A stretch of 64,000 bases of DNA, from NCBI GenBank assembly GCA_027475525.1, contig JAMWFC010000055.1, positions 2,877,042-2,941,041 on the forward strand. Direction: 5' to 3'. Positions 1 to 12,963 of this stretch are shown here, one piece after another (positions within the stretch are counted from its first letter, which is position 1; each line of letters opens with the position of its first letter). The DNA comes from Macrolepiota albuminosa (taxonomy: Eukaryota; Basidiomycota; Agaricomycetes; Agaricales; Agaricaceae). Below the pieces are notes generated by a model. It ran no database searches. It saw only the letters and a program-made list of their open reading frames with translations, and was not told where the DNA came from. The position numbers and the translations under genes are program-made.

Positions 1-3000
1 TAAAACCGAAAGAATTCTTGGACATGTTTCATCTGTGCTCAGATACTTCTAGAGTGTTACAGGACGAGAGAAGGCTCCACGATGAGTTACACGAGGTAAA
101 GTCATAGATTGGGCAAGTATATGAAAGAACAAACCTAAGTGCAGAAGAAGAGATCCAAGATGACAGACTCAGAGAATTTCCGCAACGCCGCCTTGTCTAG
201 TGGCCAATCAACTTATAAATATATTTTGCACGACTGCTTGGCCTCGTCCACGAAAAGACAAATTGCAACGTGTGTTCATAATGGTTAATCGTCCCCCATT
301 CATAACGCCGACCTTAACTCAGCTGGAAGAGCGTGAGACTGTAAAGGGTGCTTCATTTAATCTCAATGTCGCCTGTTCGATCCAGGCAGGTCGGAGTTGA
401 CTTGGCTGATCTTTTTATTACATTTATTTCTGACATGAAACAGACTTTCTCCGAACTTTGCAACGACGCATCGATTTCCTAACCGCACGCCGATCATAGG
501 TATGAACTCACTGTGCTTCTGATTGACGCCTTTGTTCTGACACTTGTTTCTATGTGCGATGAGCCGAACGTTATTTTCCCCACTCGTACCCTCGTGGACG
601 GGTGCGACTGATGATAGGGAATATCTGCATGGTATACATCATAATGTGAACCATGGTTCCGCATAGCCAGAATATAGCCCATAGGCAGAACAGAACACAT
701 AGCCATACTCGCATTTTCGTATATAAGTAAGACCCTCAGTTGACATCCTTCCTCAGTCAACAAGCACCTTCCTCAGACAACAAGCACCTTCCTCAGACAA
801 CAAGCAATGTCACCCAATAGCTCCTCCCTCTCTAGTCCGAAATTTCCAAACCACCTCGCCACTCAGCCTTACTGTCAGGCTGAGGGCCCTGACAAGTAAG
901 CTCTCTCCAATTACCATGATGTTACGTAATTTATTGATAGTTGCTGTTGCGTCGGTTAGGACTGTAACTTCCGCCCAACAGAAGCCGATCCAGGTCCAAG
1001 CATCGCAGTTATCAAAGAAAAGGTAGATTTTCTTATCAATTTTGGCTGGGCTTACTGACGTGGACCAGAAAATCTCGCAAAAATGAAGACGGTGAAAAAC
1101 GCGGCATGTCAGTCTCAGGCTTAAGAGCGAAAGTAATATCGGTTGGTCGTCGGAACTTAAAGGGGTTGGGAAAACCCCCACCTGATCACCCCTCAAAGCC
1201 TACATCTTCGAATCAAGGGAATAATGGCCCTAAGAAACCAGGCCCGGGAGCAACTCGATGAGCGTCTTCATCCTAGAGACGCGTACGAGAGCCACCAAGT
1301 TGGCGCTGAGTGTTTTCGCTCGAGTCTTGGAGACGTAGAAGAGACTTTCCCTACCATGGTCTTTGTATTTAGAAGTCACTACTAGTCAATCCTTGTATCC
1401 TGTCCTACTTCCTTCCTTATCTCAGTACTTTTTTTTAGTTTATTTATGACTTGCTTATTATTCAAAGAGACTCGTCACCTCATGCCTCTTTTAATGAGCT
1501 AATTTATGTTGAATATTCGCGCCATCGGCGAAGGTCTGTCCCTCCCTATTCAAACTTGCCGGGAAGTAAGCCCTTGAGTTCGATCTGCGTTGTAGTGTTT
1601 CCAGCTAGCCTACATACAACTTCAGTCATGCATCAAATCATCGCACGAGAAAAAGTACAACAGCTTTTGACTGCATTTGCTAACTTCAATACGTTTGACT
1701 TGCATATCCCGAGTTAAGTTCAGATGCGCATAAATTGAGCATCGTCACGTCCTTTCATGTTTCATTCTGTGATACAATTCATTCAACATTGGAAAGCTTT
1801 TAGGGGATTCTAGAGATTGAGATCTAGAAGCTCTGTGAACCAGTCAAAGAAATCGGGTTTGTTTCAATCATTGTCGTAGCAGGGAAAACATGGATGTCAA
1901 TCAGCTGAAGAGCAGTGATGCCCTGCGGAGTCGTTCATCGGAGAAAAAACACACAGGTAATTCGATGTACTCTTCACACAACATCACAGAACTGACGCCA
2001 GACACATGTTTTAGATCTATCAGGTACACAAGTCATTGGACAAATAGGGCAGACTTCTTGGGATCATCATTACGTCACAGAGTGTCCCGACTCCAGGTCA
2101 CCAAAGAGACTAAAGTACACACCATGTTTTGTCAATACTGCTTTAAGCACGTTCTCCTCTCGAAGTATTCTACCCGCTGTCAATGATCGATGAATCGCAT
2201 ACGAGGATCTAGACGCGTCTAACACTGGTCGGATTCGAAACAAGGCTCGAAACGAGCAGAACTCCATATATGCAGAAAATCAATTTTCTTGAGCGCATTC
2301 TTTGTGACCCCGAGCCTGGAGGACAAGCGCCTGTACTGAGGTTTCCGCGATGAAGTCCTTATTTCATGATGCTTCACCAAGAATTCCGGGACAATTTGAG
2401 CAGGATAGTGGGTCAATCTTTTCCGATGTTTCGGTGAATGAAATCACTCGTGAGAAGAATCATTCTGTCGCAGCTGAATGGTTGTCCAGAAGGCGCGCCA
2501 AAGTTACGCCAACAGGAGACGAAAGACGGAAAAAAACGATGTGAGGATTTTTTTTCGCGGCAAGTCATCCATCAATCATGATTCCCTTGCTGAGGAACAA
2601 TATTTAAAAATAGTACGTAAGGAGACCAAGAATCGTCGTTCAAATTCCATACACATGTACAAGAGAAGACCATCATGACGATCTGACACGAGGCTCAAAT
2701 TGAGTCTCGACACAGTCAGGATTGTCTATAGCTATGTACAAGAGTGGGGAATCATCGAAAGAATCGGGGTCCCATAAATTTAGCAAAGTAAATACATATC
2801 GAGCCAAAGGTGCGGTTAGGGCCTCCTCAGGCACCTGTATCTCAACAAACTTTGTCAGTGTCACTGAGCACACTCAGCTTATTCTATATTGTCCTAAAGA
2901 TTCGATATTTATATTAAACCATCACTGGAAAGCTTGAATTTTAAGGAGCTTGGTGAACTTCATTCACAGTGCAATTTCTTCTCGGTATCATATATAATGT

Positions 3001-3733
3001 ACCTTTTGAGCAGTCTGGATTGAAAAAGTTCCCAGTTGTGACGTTGTCCGTTACGATGTGACCCTGTTACTACGCCAATCAACCGCACACCACATGTCTC
3101 CTGCTTTTCTCAGCTGCACCCTTTGAAGTAGGATTAGGGCTTGAAATCACTGATGACCGCTACCTATATGTCTACTTCTTTGTCTGCTTCCAAAATATGT
3201 TTCACAAAAACAATTGACTCGTGGTCATCACTGGCTCATTCCGATTGAAATATTTGGACTTAATTAGTACTAATTAAAATTGGAGCTTCTTCTGATCTGT
3301 TCAATCAGACGATCCATCACGATTTTGTAGAAAAGAATTACTTGCTTGCCTTTTGGACTGTGAGTATTTGCTCGTTGTATTCATTTCAAGCAACTGAGGC
3401 TGAGATAGGCACAATCAGAAATCTTATGTGGCGTTAGGTGTGCTAACCGATTTCTCAATGATAAGCAATGTCAGGCGAGGAGATATTTTTGGATCCGAAG
3501 ATCAAGGAGGCAAGTTTTGACCCACATTGTGCATCAGGGTCGAGTAATTTGACATTGTCCATTCTCTTTGTCGATCAGTCTTCCATTCCAGGTGTCATGC
3601 AGTGATGAAGCGATCCCCTGTGCGCATCCCCTCAGAAACCATCATTTCGTTTTTGACGTCGTGGGTATTGTGTATTATTCTCTAGCAGCGCGCTCACTAT
3701 TGCACTTGCACAATTGTACAGTTGTAACCCGCA
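1..3733. other. Intergenic, no recognisable gene
   Basis: I find no coding region here that carries a known motif or forms a consistent spliced frame. The open frames are short, overlap on both strands and match no family I know. The only structure seen is a small minisatellite near 747-806. A fast-evolving or very short gene could be missed. Confidence 0.5.
747..806 (+). repeat. 20-bp minisatellite, three copies
   Basis: The unit CCTTCCTCAGACAACAAGCA occurs three times head to tail, with one mismatch in the first copy (T for A). No gene context gives it a role. Confidence 0.85.
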
Positions 3734-6700
3734 ATGCCTGCATGGCTTGGCAAGCAGTCGTCTTCAAACAATAAGAACGCGTTCAGCCGAGAGGGAAAAG
3801 GTGATGAATTTCCGCTTTACCAGGACGGTGAATTCGGTGCGTGCTCTGGTGATGATTTGCCAAGTCTATCTTTGAATCATTGCATTCCATGCAGGAAGGG
3901 TTGAGGCTGCCGCTCATACGGTCGATCCGTACAAGTTTATTAGTGACTACTACGACGCACATCAGGACATCATTGGGTCCAAGTCGAAGAACATCGCAGA
4001 TGTGAACTTGGACACTAGGAGCATAGAGGATTCATTGAACGGCTTCACTGACTCTGCAAATACGATTATCAAAGGCCTCACAGCGTTGGGACACGTGCAT
4101 CCATTCATTGGGAGTGCGTATCTATTGTCTGGATCCTTTGACTCGTCCAAAACTAACCGGTTTATAGTTGCTGTAGGCGCGTTTGCTCTCGTTGTCACTT
4201 TGGACTTGACACGACGCGAGAATGACCGGAAGGTTCTTGCTGTGAAGGTTCAGATGCAGGACCTAATGAAGGTGTTTTTTGAGTATGTATCATCGTATCA
4301 TCGTTTTTTTGTCTGCTTTGAGTTTACATCTGGTCAGGCTCCGTCATATCTCGGATTCCAATGCGAAAGGGTCCGATGGCCTGTCCATCGCGGATCGTAT
4401 GGAAGAACGCGTGCAAACCATCGCCAAGGACATAAAAGAGTGTGGTTCGGCATGTGATGTCTACCTCAAAAAGGGATTTCTAGGTATTTTTCGTCATCTA
4501 AACATACTGTAATAACTCGCTGATGGCAGGGCACTGCATTCAGTGAAGACCATCAAAGCCACTATATGGGAAACACGACTCTCTGACTTCGCAACAACGT
4601 TCATAGAACACCGACATGCCCTTGAACTCGCCCTGCAAGTGCATATCTCTCTCGGTGTCGATTCTGCCAGTCGAAAGTTGGAAGCCCAAGGAGACCAACT
4701 ACAGGACATCGATGGAAAGCTTGATATGTTGCTTCTGTTTCGTAAGCTGGATACGGCGCGCGAACGCGAACTACAGAAGTTCATTGAAGCCCATGGCGGT
4801 GCAAAAGCCTGCATCTTGGATGAGGGTCTTTTGGAAGAGCTCGTGACGAAGAGTGGGGACTCGTTTTCGAGGTTTTCTGGCAGGGAGATGGGGAGGCGGA
4901 CGAACGAGCTCCCGGATATCAGGAAACGATTACTGAGGGAGCTACAGGAGGATATTGATGACACGTTCAACAGGAACATGGTGATCTTCGAGAGGAAGCT
5001 CGACATGCAGAGCAAGCAACTAACAGATATCGTTCAAGACGAAACTGATCACATCCTTAACACGCTCCTAGCAGGAGCACACGACCGAATAACGGATCCT
5101 GTGAGACATTTCTTTCTCGTTATGATTTTCTTTTGCAGCTGACTTGCATATCAGGATTTGTCCAAGATCTGGAAAGACATGGTGTGTATATATTTCTTAA
5201 TGGTGTGAGCGTCGCATTCATCATTCATTTGCAATAGGGATGGAAAGGCAGCGTCAAGGCTCGGCATTTCGTGCTCGCTCTTCATGACTATTATTCTGAT
5301 CAACTGAGCTCGGTCGAGTCACCACGGATGTCCCAGATGTCGGGTCTTCCGACTCCAGATACGCCGACTCGCAGCAGCTTTCTAATGATGTCTAAGAAGC
5401 GCCAGGACGACAGATGGGCCTTGGCTTACATCAATGCTGCTTATGTGCAGCCTATCCTCGAAGCCGTGGATGACGATGGGACCGGTTTCGTGAGCATTAA
5501 AGAGGTTAATACTTTTGTTGCCGAACGACCGGAGAATTGGACGTATGTGATAACAATTCCCTCGACATAAGTTGATGGTCTAAACTCTTTCTTTCAGTTT
5601 ACCCCATTGGATTGCTTACTGGGCCGTCGGTTTGTACTTCTCCCTTCGTCACGCACATACATTTTCATCGCTCACGTCTATTAAAAGGATGGCAAGCCAG
5701 CATGTCTCACTACAAAGAACTCATCTATGAACTCGTTCAAACTATGTTTCAAACCCTAGAACACGTCTTACCTTCTAACCGAAAGGCTGTAGACGAGTAT
5801 CTCTTCCATCCGTCCTTTTGGCGAATCGAGCTCCTTTTGCGGTCAACGCGATCCGTTAACTCGAAAATTCTTTCTGATCTGGAGTTGCTGAAGATGACAG
5901 AAAGTTATCAGAGATATGAGGAGGAGCGTTTGGATGCAAACTTGAATGATGTGGCCTACGAGCTCGATACGACAGCTACAGTGTCTTTAATAACAGGTGC
6001 AGGGCGTATAGAACGAGTAAGTATCAATATGTGTTGTTTGTACACCATTCAGGACTGACAAATTCTAGTATGTATTCCCCATGATTTACCTTCTTCTAAG
6101 ACGCCACCTGCAAGTCATGAGACTTGCTTGCAAACACGTCCTCGACACAGAGGAATTCGTAACGTTGAATGAATCACTAGTTTCGATTCTTCTAGCAGTT
6201 GATCAGCGTATAGAGAGCCTCGAGGGTATGCTTCAACAACGTCCTATTAAACCATAGTAACGTTATATCAGCGGTATTCAAGCAAACCCACCTCGATGTA
6301 CAGGCTCGTTTAGGTAACTTTGCATTTGGTATTGTGCGTCTCCTGCTTGTCACCACTTAGCGATCGATTTAATCCTCTGTAGTTTCAACTGTCATATGGC
6401 GACATCAAAAGGATACCAGCAGACAACTCTTATGCTACGTGGACGAACCCGGAAGGAGAGTCTAGCTCCACCTTGGTAGAACTCGAGGACGATGCCAAAA
6501 CCCTTGCAATAGGCATATCTAAGGACATTGTCAAATACGGAATACAGGATGGCTACTCTGTCACCAACTACTATGAATTTGACAAGCCTACCCCAGGGAT
6601 CAGTAGGGAATTTTCTCAGATCGAGGGTACATGGTCAGGCTACTATCAACGCGAATTCGGGGGAAGCTTGGTGTCTTGCATTCTTCGTGTCTCCATTCGC

Positions 6701-8196
6701 CTCGCCTCGCAGCCTAAGATTACTGGGAAGGGTGAGGATTTTGCCGGTGCATTCGAGTTTGTAGGTTTGGCCCAATCTTACCAGACTTACCTCGACTTCA
6801 CTTTCATTGTGGAGGATGAGGAAGAAGGGACGACACGCACGTGTGCTGGCCGCCTGGACAACGCTTCCAACATCATCACCGCCCAATGGAAGACTGCAGG
6901 AAAAAGTGGAGGCCAATATGAGCATGGGGAACCCTTCATACTTCAGCGGACACCCCCCAATCTTCTTCGGTACAAATACACCCCCCAACAGCATGCGGAA
7001 GACCCCGTACGTTCGCGTTGGGCATTTGCGTGCTCCGCAGCCCTCCATCAGGCTCAGGCGGCTTTGTGGTCCCGTCGTTTCTTTGAAGAAAGATTCAGAG
7101 AGCGTAAACGATATGTGGAATTGACGACGCGTGATCTCATCGTACAGATGGGTTTAACGCCTCAGGTACCACTGACGCAAGGGGAAAGGGGAGAGTTAGA
7201 ATATCTCCGTCAAGAGCTCGATCCTTCCGAGGCACGTTTCTATCAAGCACTGTCTGACTTTGAAATTCAAAAGCTCCCATGGCATCCGTACGTGTGCTCC
7301 GTCACAGAGTGTGATACTTTGGGTTTGAAGAGATACTAATGTGATGTCTAATAGTACATGGGGTTGTGATGGCTGCGGACGCCAGATCACTAAATCTCGC
7401 ATTCTATGCGTTCAGTGTATGTCCGACGATCTCTCCGACAATGTAGATCTGTGCATGTCCTGCATTGACAAAACTCCCTCAAAACGGGGTTTTACGCATG
7501 ATTCAAGTCATCCAGTCGTAAAGGTGGAACAGACCCTACACGATTATCATATCGTGAGAGTCGTAGAGGCAGCACGCACCGCTTTTGAAAGAGCCAAGAC
7601 CCTTTTCGCCACTCTTGAATCGGCAGGAGTTTCGAAACGGAACACAGATGAATCCACTGCTAGTTCTCGTCCACGGTGTATCTACTGTGAGAAGGATATT
7701 CATCTCCCCTGTTGGGTGTGTGTAATTTGCAGTACGTTTCATCATTTTATCAAAGGGGGCTCTCTCATTACTGTGTTTCCTGTGCATAGCAACGGGAACT
7801 TTTATCTGTCCAGAATGTGATGGTAAGCGTGTTTTGGGCCACAACAACAGAAATGGGCACCTTCATACCCATGCTCTCGTGCGCATTCGTGATACCATAC
7901 TTCCCGTTGCTGAGAACTCACACAACGAGCAATATCTTGCATTGGAAAGGCGGCTAGATGCATTAGAACAGAAGTTCAGCGAGGAATTTGCGGCGCTAGA
8001 AGAACGAGAAAACGAACGTTTTACAGCTCTGGAAGCACAAGTGGATGCACGTCTGAATGGGCTGGAAAGCCGCATTGAAGCGAGGCTTGTGGGACTCGAA
8101 GCGGTGCTTAGACAGATAGCAGCGCAAACGGCTGCTCTGCCAGCTGTCTACGGGCAAGTTGTAAGGGAGTACGTGAAGAGTCCGTCTGTTCATTGA
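3734..8196 (+). CDS. EF-hand and double ZZ-type zinc finger protein
   Basis: The product is 1264 aa from 13 exons: 3734-3836, 3895-4282, 4338-4483, 4544-5100, 5155-5181, 5238-5542, 5598-5629, 5688-6016, 6069-6225, 6272-6333, 6383-7287, 7355-7731, 7790-8196. The lengths sum to exactly 1265 codons. The N-terminal 400 residues are helical, like the N-terminal domain of a basidiomycete family usually annotated only as EF-hand protein. An EF-hand loop (DDDGTGFVSIKEV) lies near residue 483, followed by the family signature LPHWIAYWAVG. Two cysteine/histidine ZZ fingers follow at about 1007-1050 (CDGC..CVQC..CMSC) and 1095-1150 (CIYC..CWVC..CPEC..HLHTH). The C-terminus is a heptad coiled coil of Glu, Leu and Arg. 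The start ATG at 3734 is the first in frame. Calcium and zinc binding are inferred; the cellular role is unknown. Confidence 0.85.
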
Positions 8197-8470
8197 AGGT
8201 GTATAGCAACAGCATTTTGGAATGGGCTCTCGGTCATTTTTTTAAAAAAGGATTCTGGTTTTGGATGATCGAGCGTGTACGATGTAACGTTATCCTACTC
8301 ACAATGTACTAACTCTCTACCATATGACAATGCTTTCATTGTTGAACATCGATGTCTTATCTGCTCTCGTTCACTGACATACAGATTTTTGTATACCCAG
8401 GAGTTTCTCGCTGTTTCGTAGGCTGTGCGACTCTGGAGGAGCGATTTCAGATTCCTGTATTCCCGAAAGG
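8197..8470. other. 3' flank of the EF-hand/ZZ gene
   Basis: No gene or repeat is recognised between the stop codon of the EF-hand gene and the first repeat cassette. It presumably contains the 3' untranslated region. Confidence 0.4.
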
Positions 8471-8479
8471 GTGCATAAG

Positions 8480-8722
8480 AGCCGGCCTCAGTTTTCAAAA
8501 CTCAGTGCTTAATTTCAGCCTCAACCTCACTTTGTTCAGTTAAGGCCTTGGTTTTCACAACTCAGTGCTTTATTGTAAGCTAAATTAATTTTTTCTTGAA
8601 TTTTTCAGATTTCTTTAAGAATTTATAAATCTCAAAAAAAAAAACTCAAATCAGTGTATCAGTAGCCTTTGAATTTTTCCTGATTTTTCGGTGATTTTCT
8701 TTGGATTTTCCAAGCATTCTTT
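8480..8722 (+). repeat. Hairpin/AT-tail repeat cassette, partial copy A
   Basis: This carries the last hairpin module of the cassette (GCCTCAACC and GGTTAAGGC arms, with CTTTGTTCA in the loop here) and the AT-rich tail with the words GAATTTTTC and CAGTGTATCAGTAGCC. The 5' hairpins seen in the other copies are absent, so it is truncated. It has the same orientation as the copies at 17 and 25 kb and lies about 0.5 kb left of the Copia element. Confidence 0.75.
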
Positions 8723-9225
8723 ATCAACATCTACTTGTTATGACCAGCACCCTCACCTTCAGATAGTAACCTCCCAGCACATTGCCCAAACTTTGGCAAC
8801 TCCCAGCACCTGCCTTCAAGCTCTGGATCCCTCTGAACCCCACCAAACAACCCCAATACACAGCCCTACTCAGCTGACAGGCTCTGACTGATCCTCTTGG
8901 CACCACACCCATACCTGGACTATACACTGCACAGGACTCGCAGCTGGACAATACACTACACAGGAGTGATTGCATGGAGTACAGCTCTGGAGCTCACCTG
9001 GGTAGCCTGGATCTTATCCACCATAGGTATTTAACTCATAGCCAGCAACCCATTACAGTAGTCTTGATATTGCCATAACTCCTGCCCCTATACTTGTTTG
9101 TCTATCTCATATAACTTGCTCAATCTATTTTCTTTTCTCCAAAAGTCTCCCAGATTCACTAAGTCTCACTTTGATCTTCTTTTTCTGTTTCCTGGTCTCA
9201 GTCTCCCCTTTGATCTCCTCCTCAT
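8723..9225. other. Non-coding flank of the Copia element
   Basis: No recognisable gene is seen. The sequence is rich in short CA/CT words and ends directly at the 5' LTR. Confidence 0.4.
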
Positions 9226-9539
9226 TGTTGTCAAGGAGAATGACATTTGACTATGGAGACTTACATCAATTCAAGATCACATGTGATTCGTTTGTGATGT
9301 TCCACTTACTATACATTTCATTTTTCTTTTGTTATGTCATAAAACTTCCATGAAATTTGAAATGTTTCACTCTCAAATATAAAATACATATAGATACCTG
9401 GAGTTTGAACTGTCTTCAACTTCGAACTTCAGGTAAGTTATACAAAGTACTCATTTACTTATACTAAATGGTCTTTGACTTCGAACTTCAGATTGTACTA
9501 CATATGTGAAATACATATATTCTGCATTATGCTGCAACA
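9226..9539 (+). repeat. Copia 5' LTR
   Basis: It begins TGTTG and ends CAACA, and is near-identical to the copy at 15902-16216 apart from a small insertion near its start and scattered substitutions. The divergence between the two LTRs argues against a very recent insertion. Confidence 0.9.
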
Positions 9540-9552
9540 GGTTATGGGCCCT
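9540..9552 (+). promoter_or_regulatory. Primer-binding site, initiator-tRNA anticodon type
   Basis: Immediately 3' of the 5' LTR is GGTTATGGGCCC. It complements the anticodon stem-loop of initiator methionine tRNA (contains CAU). Drosophila copia is known to prime from such a half-tRNA. This is not the usual 3'-end complement of tRNA. The ATG inside the site (9544) is in frame with gag. Confidence 0.65.
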
Positions 9553-12500
9553 GCTATCAGCGAATCAACTTCAGATACTCTACAGTTTGCAAAGTTCAAC
9601 AGAAACAATTATCACGTATGGTCTGACAACATGAAGGCTGCGTTACAATCAAAATCACTTTGGGGTATCACTAGTAGATGTGATAAATATACACCAAAAC
9701 TCCCTGACCAGTTCCTGGGTACAACAATTACTTCTCATCCTAATCTCACCAATGATAGTTCAGCTCCAACCATTAAAGATGGTTCAATGTTGACTGTCAA
9801 GGAGGAAGAGGAGGTTCAGGAATCTTGGGATATCATTTTGTCCAAGCCCTACCTTGTATGGGAACAAGCTTATGAGAAATATGAGTAATGGTTAAGTAAA
9901 AACAATGTGGCTGTTGGCTTAATTTGTAGTGCCATCAAGTATACATAGCAGGACTCTATTATCAACCTTTGAAGTGCAAAAGCTATTTGGGATCACCTTT
10001 ACAAGAGCTATGTTGACCAACAAAGCAGTACAAATGTGCATTATTATTATTAGCAATTATACGTGAAAAAATGCATTTGAGATGGTAGTTCACTCATAAC
10101 AAATCATATTGGTTTTTATCTTGATATACATTGTCGCATTACTGATGCTGGCCACAAAGTTGATGACAACACGGTCATTAATGCCATTTTGTTGTCATTG
10201 CCCAGTATATATCGAGGAAATTCTCTTACTATCAAAAGCATATCAGCGGAATTAATATCCATGTATGATCGTTTGACTCAGGAGAAAAATGCCTCAAATA
10301 AACAGCTAGCTTTTGTTTCCAAACCCAGCAGTGTGTCTAGTGGAAGTAAATCAGATGCAAAGAATCCCAAAAGAAAGGCCAAACTAAAGTGAGAGCCCAA
10401 GCCAGAAGATATTTGCCATAATTGCAGCAAAAAGGGTAACTGGATCCTCAAATGTTTCAAGCCAAAGAAGTCTAAAGCATTGGGAAACACAAACGTATCT
10501 GTGGACAGCTCTCTAACATTTGGTAGAGAAGTAGGAAAGCTCCTGATGGCCACATCAAATGGGATGCCCTCCAGACTGCTACTTGACAGCGCTGTGTCTT
10601 GTCATATGGTCACAGACAAAGGCTGGTTTAACGAAATACATGATGTTGAAAATCAATATATTTTGGTCAGAGGATATAATTGCCTTGCTATGTCTGGCAT
10701 AGACTCTATTGCCTTTCGAACATATATTGTGGATGGCACAAATAACGTGCAATTCAACAATGTATTGTATATACCAAAGCTAGGTGCAAATCTTATCAGC
10801 CTTGGATTGCTACAGCCAGCAGGTGCAGTACTTACCAGCTTTCCTTACAGCATTAGCTTAGCCTAGGGTAACAAAGAATTTCTATGTGCCAGACTCATCA
10901 GCAATCATGGCACAATGTACTAAATCAAATGTCTGAATATAGGTATAGACAACAACCAGGTCACTTACATTGTGAGTGAGTCAACTATGTAATTGTGGCA
11001 TCGCCGAATGGAACACCTTAGTCCTAGGACAATCAGTAAAATGATGGATCAAGACCTTATAATAGGCTTGAGGATCAAACTACCTCAAGAATTTGATCAA
11101 TTGTGTAGTGGATATGTCCAGGGAAAGTTGACTTGGCCCTCTCTTCCCAAAGTAAGTATGAAAACCTACAACAAAAATAAATTACTTGTCATGAACTTTG
11201 TTGAACCCATGAACATACCTACTTGGGATGGCAAAAGATATGCTCTTGTAATCATTGAGGTAAGCCACCGCTTGTCCAATAGTTCCCTTTTGGAAAGGAA
11301 AGAAGGAATGGCAGAGGAGGTGCATGGAACTGTTGCCTGTCTTGAACAACAGTCAGGCCAATTGGTCAAAATAATCCAAACAGATAACAGTACTAAAATT
11401 GTTAACTCCACTATTGAAAAGTTTTGTAGAATGAATGGCATAGTCCATGAAACCAGCAACTCCTACAGGCTCAAGCAGAATGGGATAGCAGGATGCATGA
11501 TCGCCATTTTTATGGAGATGACGTGAAGCATGCTCCATGCTACAAACATGGATTTACGTTACTGGGGCAAGGCATTTATATATGCCACACATATTTGTTT
11601 GATTACGCCTACATTGGCCTTAAACAGTAAAATACTATTTATCAAATGGAGCAACTCACATAAAAAGCCTGATGTATCCCACTTGCACATTTTTGGATCT
11701 CTTGGATGGGCACAGTAAGGCACAGAAAACTTGAGTCTCATGCAGTGAGGGTCCATATGCTCAGATGGTGGGCAGGTGAAACTAAAGGATACAGGTTAGA
11801 AAATCTTGAGAATGGAAAGTTAATCACTTCCCAGGATGTACAATTTCATGAGGATGACATTCCTAGCGAGCTCACACAGGTTGGGCACGATTCTAACAAA
11901 GCCAGGTTAAAGCTGATTTACAATTCCATCAATACAACAACATATCCTGAAGACAATATGCCCCATCAAATACACGTACCTACACACCCCTCTGATCCTA
12001 GTCAGCTGACCAAAGGTGATGACTATGCAAGTGCACCCAAAGGAGACATCAGCAACCAGGAATCTTAACCTATGATAGTCTCTTGTCACATTACTCCAGA
12101 GCAGGACGTTTTGGATGCAGAAACTCCTGATGCACCAAGGAAGAAGGCAAGGTGGGAAAACTTGCCAAGGTGTCAGCTTCCCACTCAATCTTGGCAGATT
12201 CCAATCAGGTATCAACAAGAGAATGATGATGAAGTCAGTACTCATGTTGCTCATGTGGCTGTATCTAGACTATCACTGTGCAAAGCTATGCAGACATCAG
12301 AAGCAGATAGATGGAGGCAAGCCATGCAGGACAAATACAATCAATTGATTAACAAAGGCGTTTTTAAAGAGGTAAATAATTTACCTCTGGGTAAAAAGGC
12401 TGTGGAAAGTAAAATTGTTTTCAAAGAAAAACTCAACAGTCAAGAAAATCACATGAAGTTTAAAAATGAGAATTGTAGCCCAGGGCTTCTCCCAAGTTCC

Positions 12501-12963
12501 CAAGATTGATTACCACAATATGTTCTCTTCTGTTGCAAAATTCACTATGTTACAAGTTTTTTTTGACCACAGCCACCATGCTTAACCTCAAAATACATCA
12601 AATTGATATCGTTGGAGCTTATCTCAAAGCTGATCTAGACAAAGAGATCTACATGAAGGCTTCCAAAAACTTCAATGGGACAAGATACTGGAAACTATAC
12701 AAGGTAATCTATGGCTTAAAATAAGCTGGTCAAAAACAGAAGGAACATTTACATGACGTATTCATATGCCTAAGCTTTGAACAATCATGAGCCAACAACT
12801 GCTTGTATATTCTCCAACCACAAGACAAGATTGTATTGATTGTTTCAGTGTACATGGATGACATGGCAGTTGCCAGGAAAGATCTCAACCAAATAATCAT
12901 ATTTAAAAATAACATGAATAATAAGTTCAAGATAATAGATCTAGACAAAATCCATTATATGCT

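Noticed and set aside
4494..5015. 173-codon minus-strand frame
   Set aside because: It is the complement of exon 4 of the EF-hand/ZZ gene, which fits the conserved family and splices in phase; the minus frame has Ser/Arg-rich shadow composition.
7805..7823. Intron starting GGTAAGCG in the EF-hand/ZZ gene
   Set aside because: Reading through preserves the second ZZ finger (CPECDGKRV..HLHTH); splicing there would destroy it.
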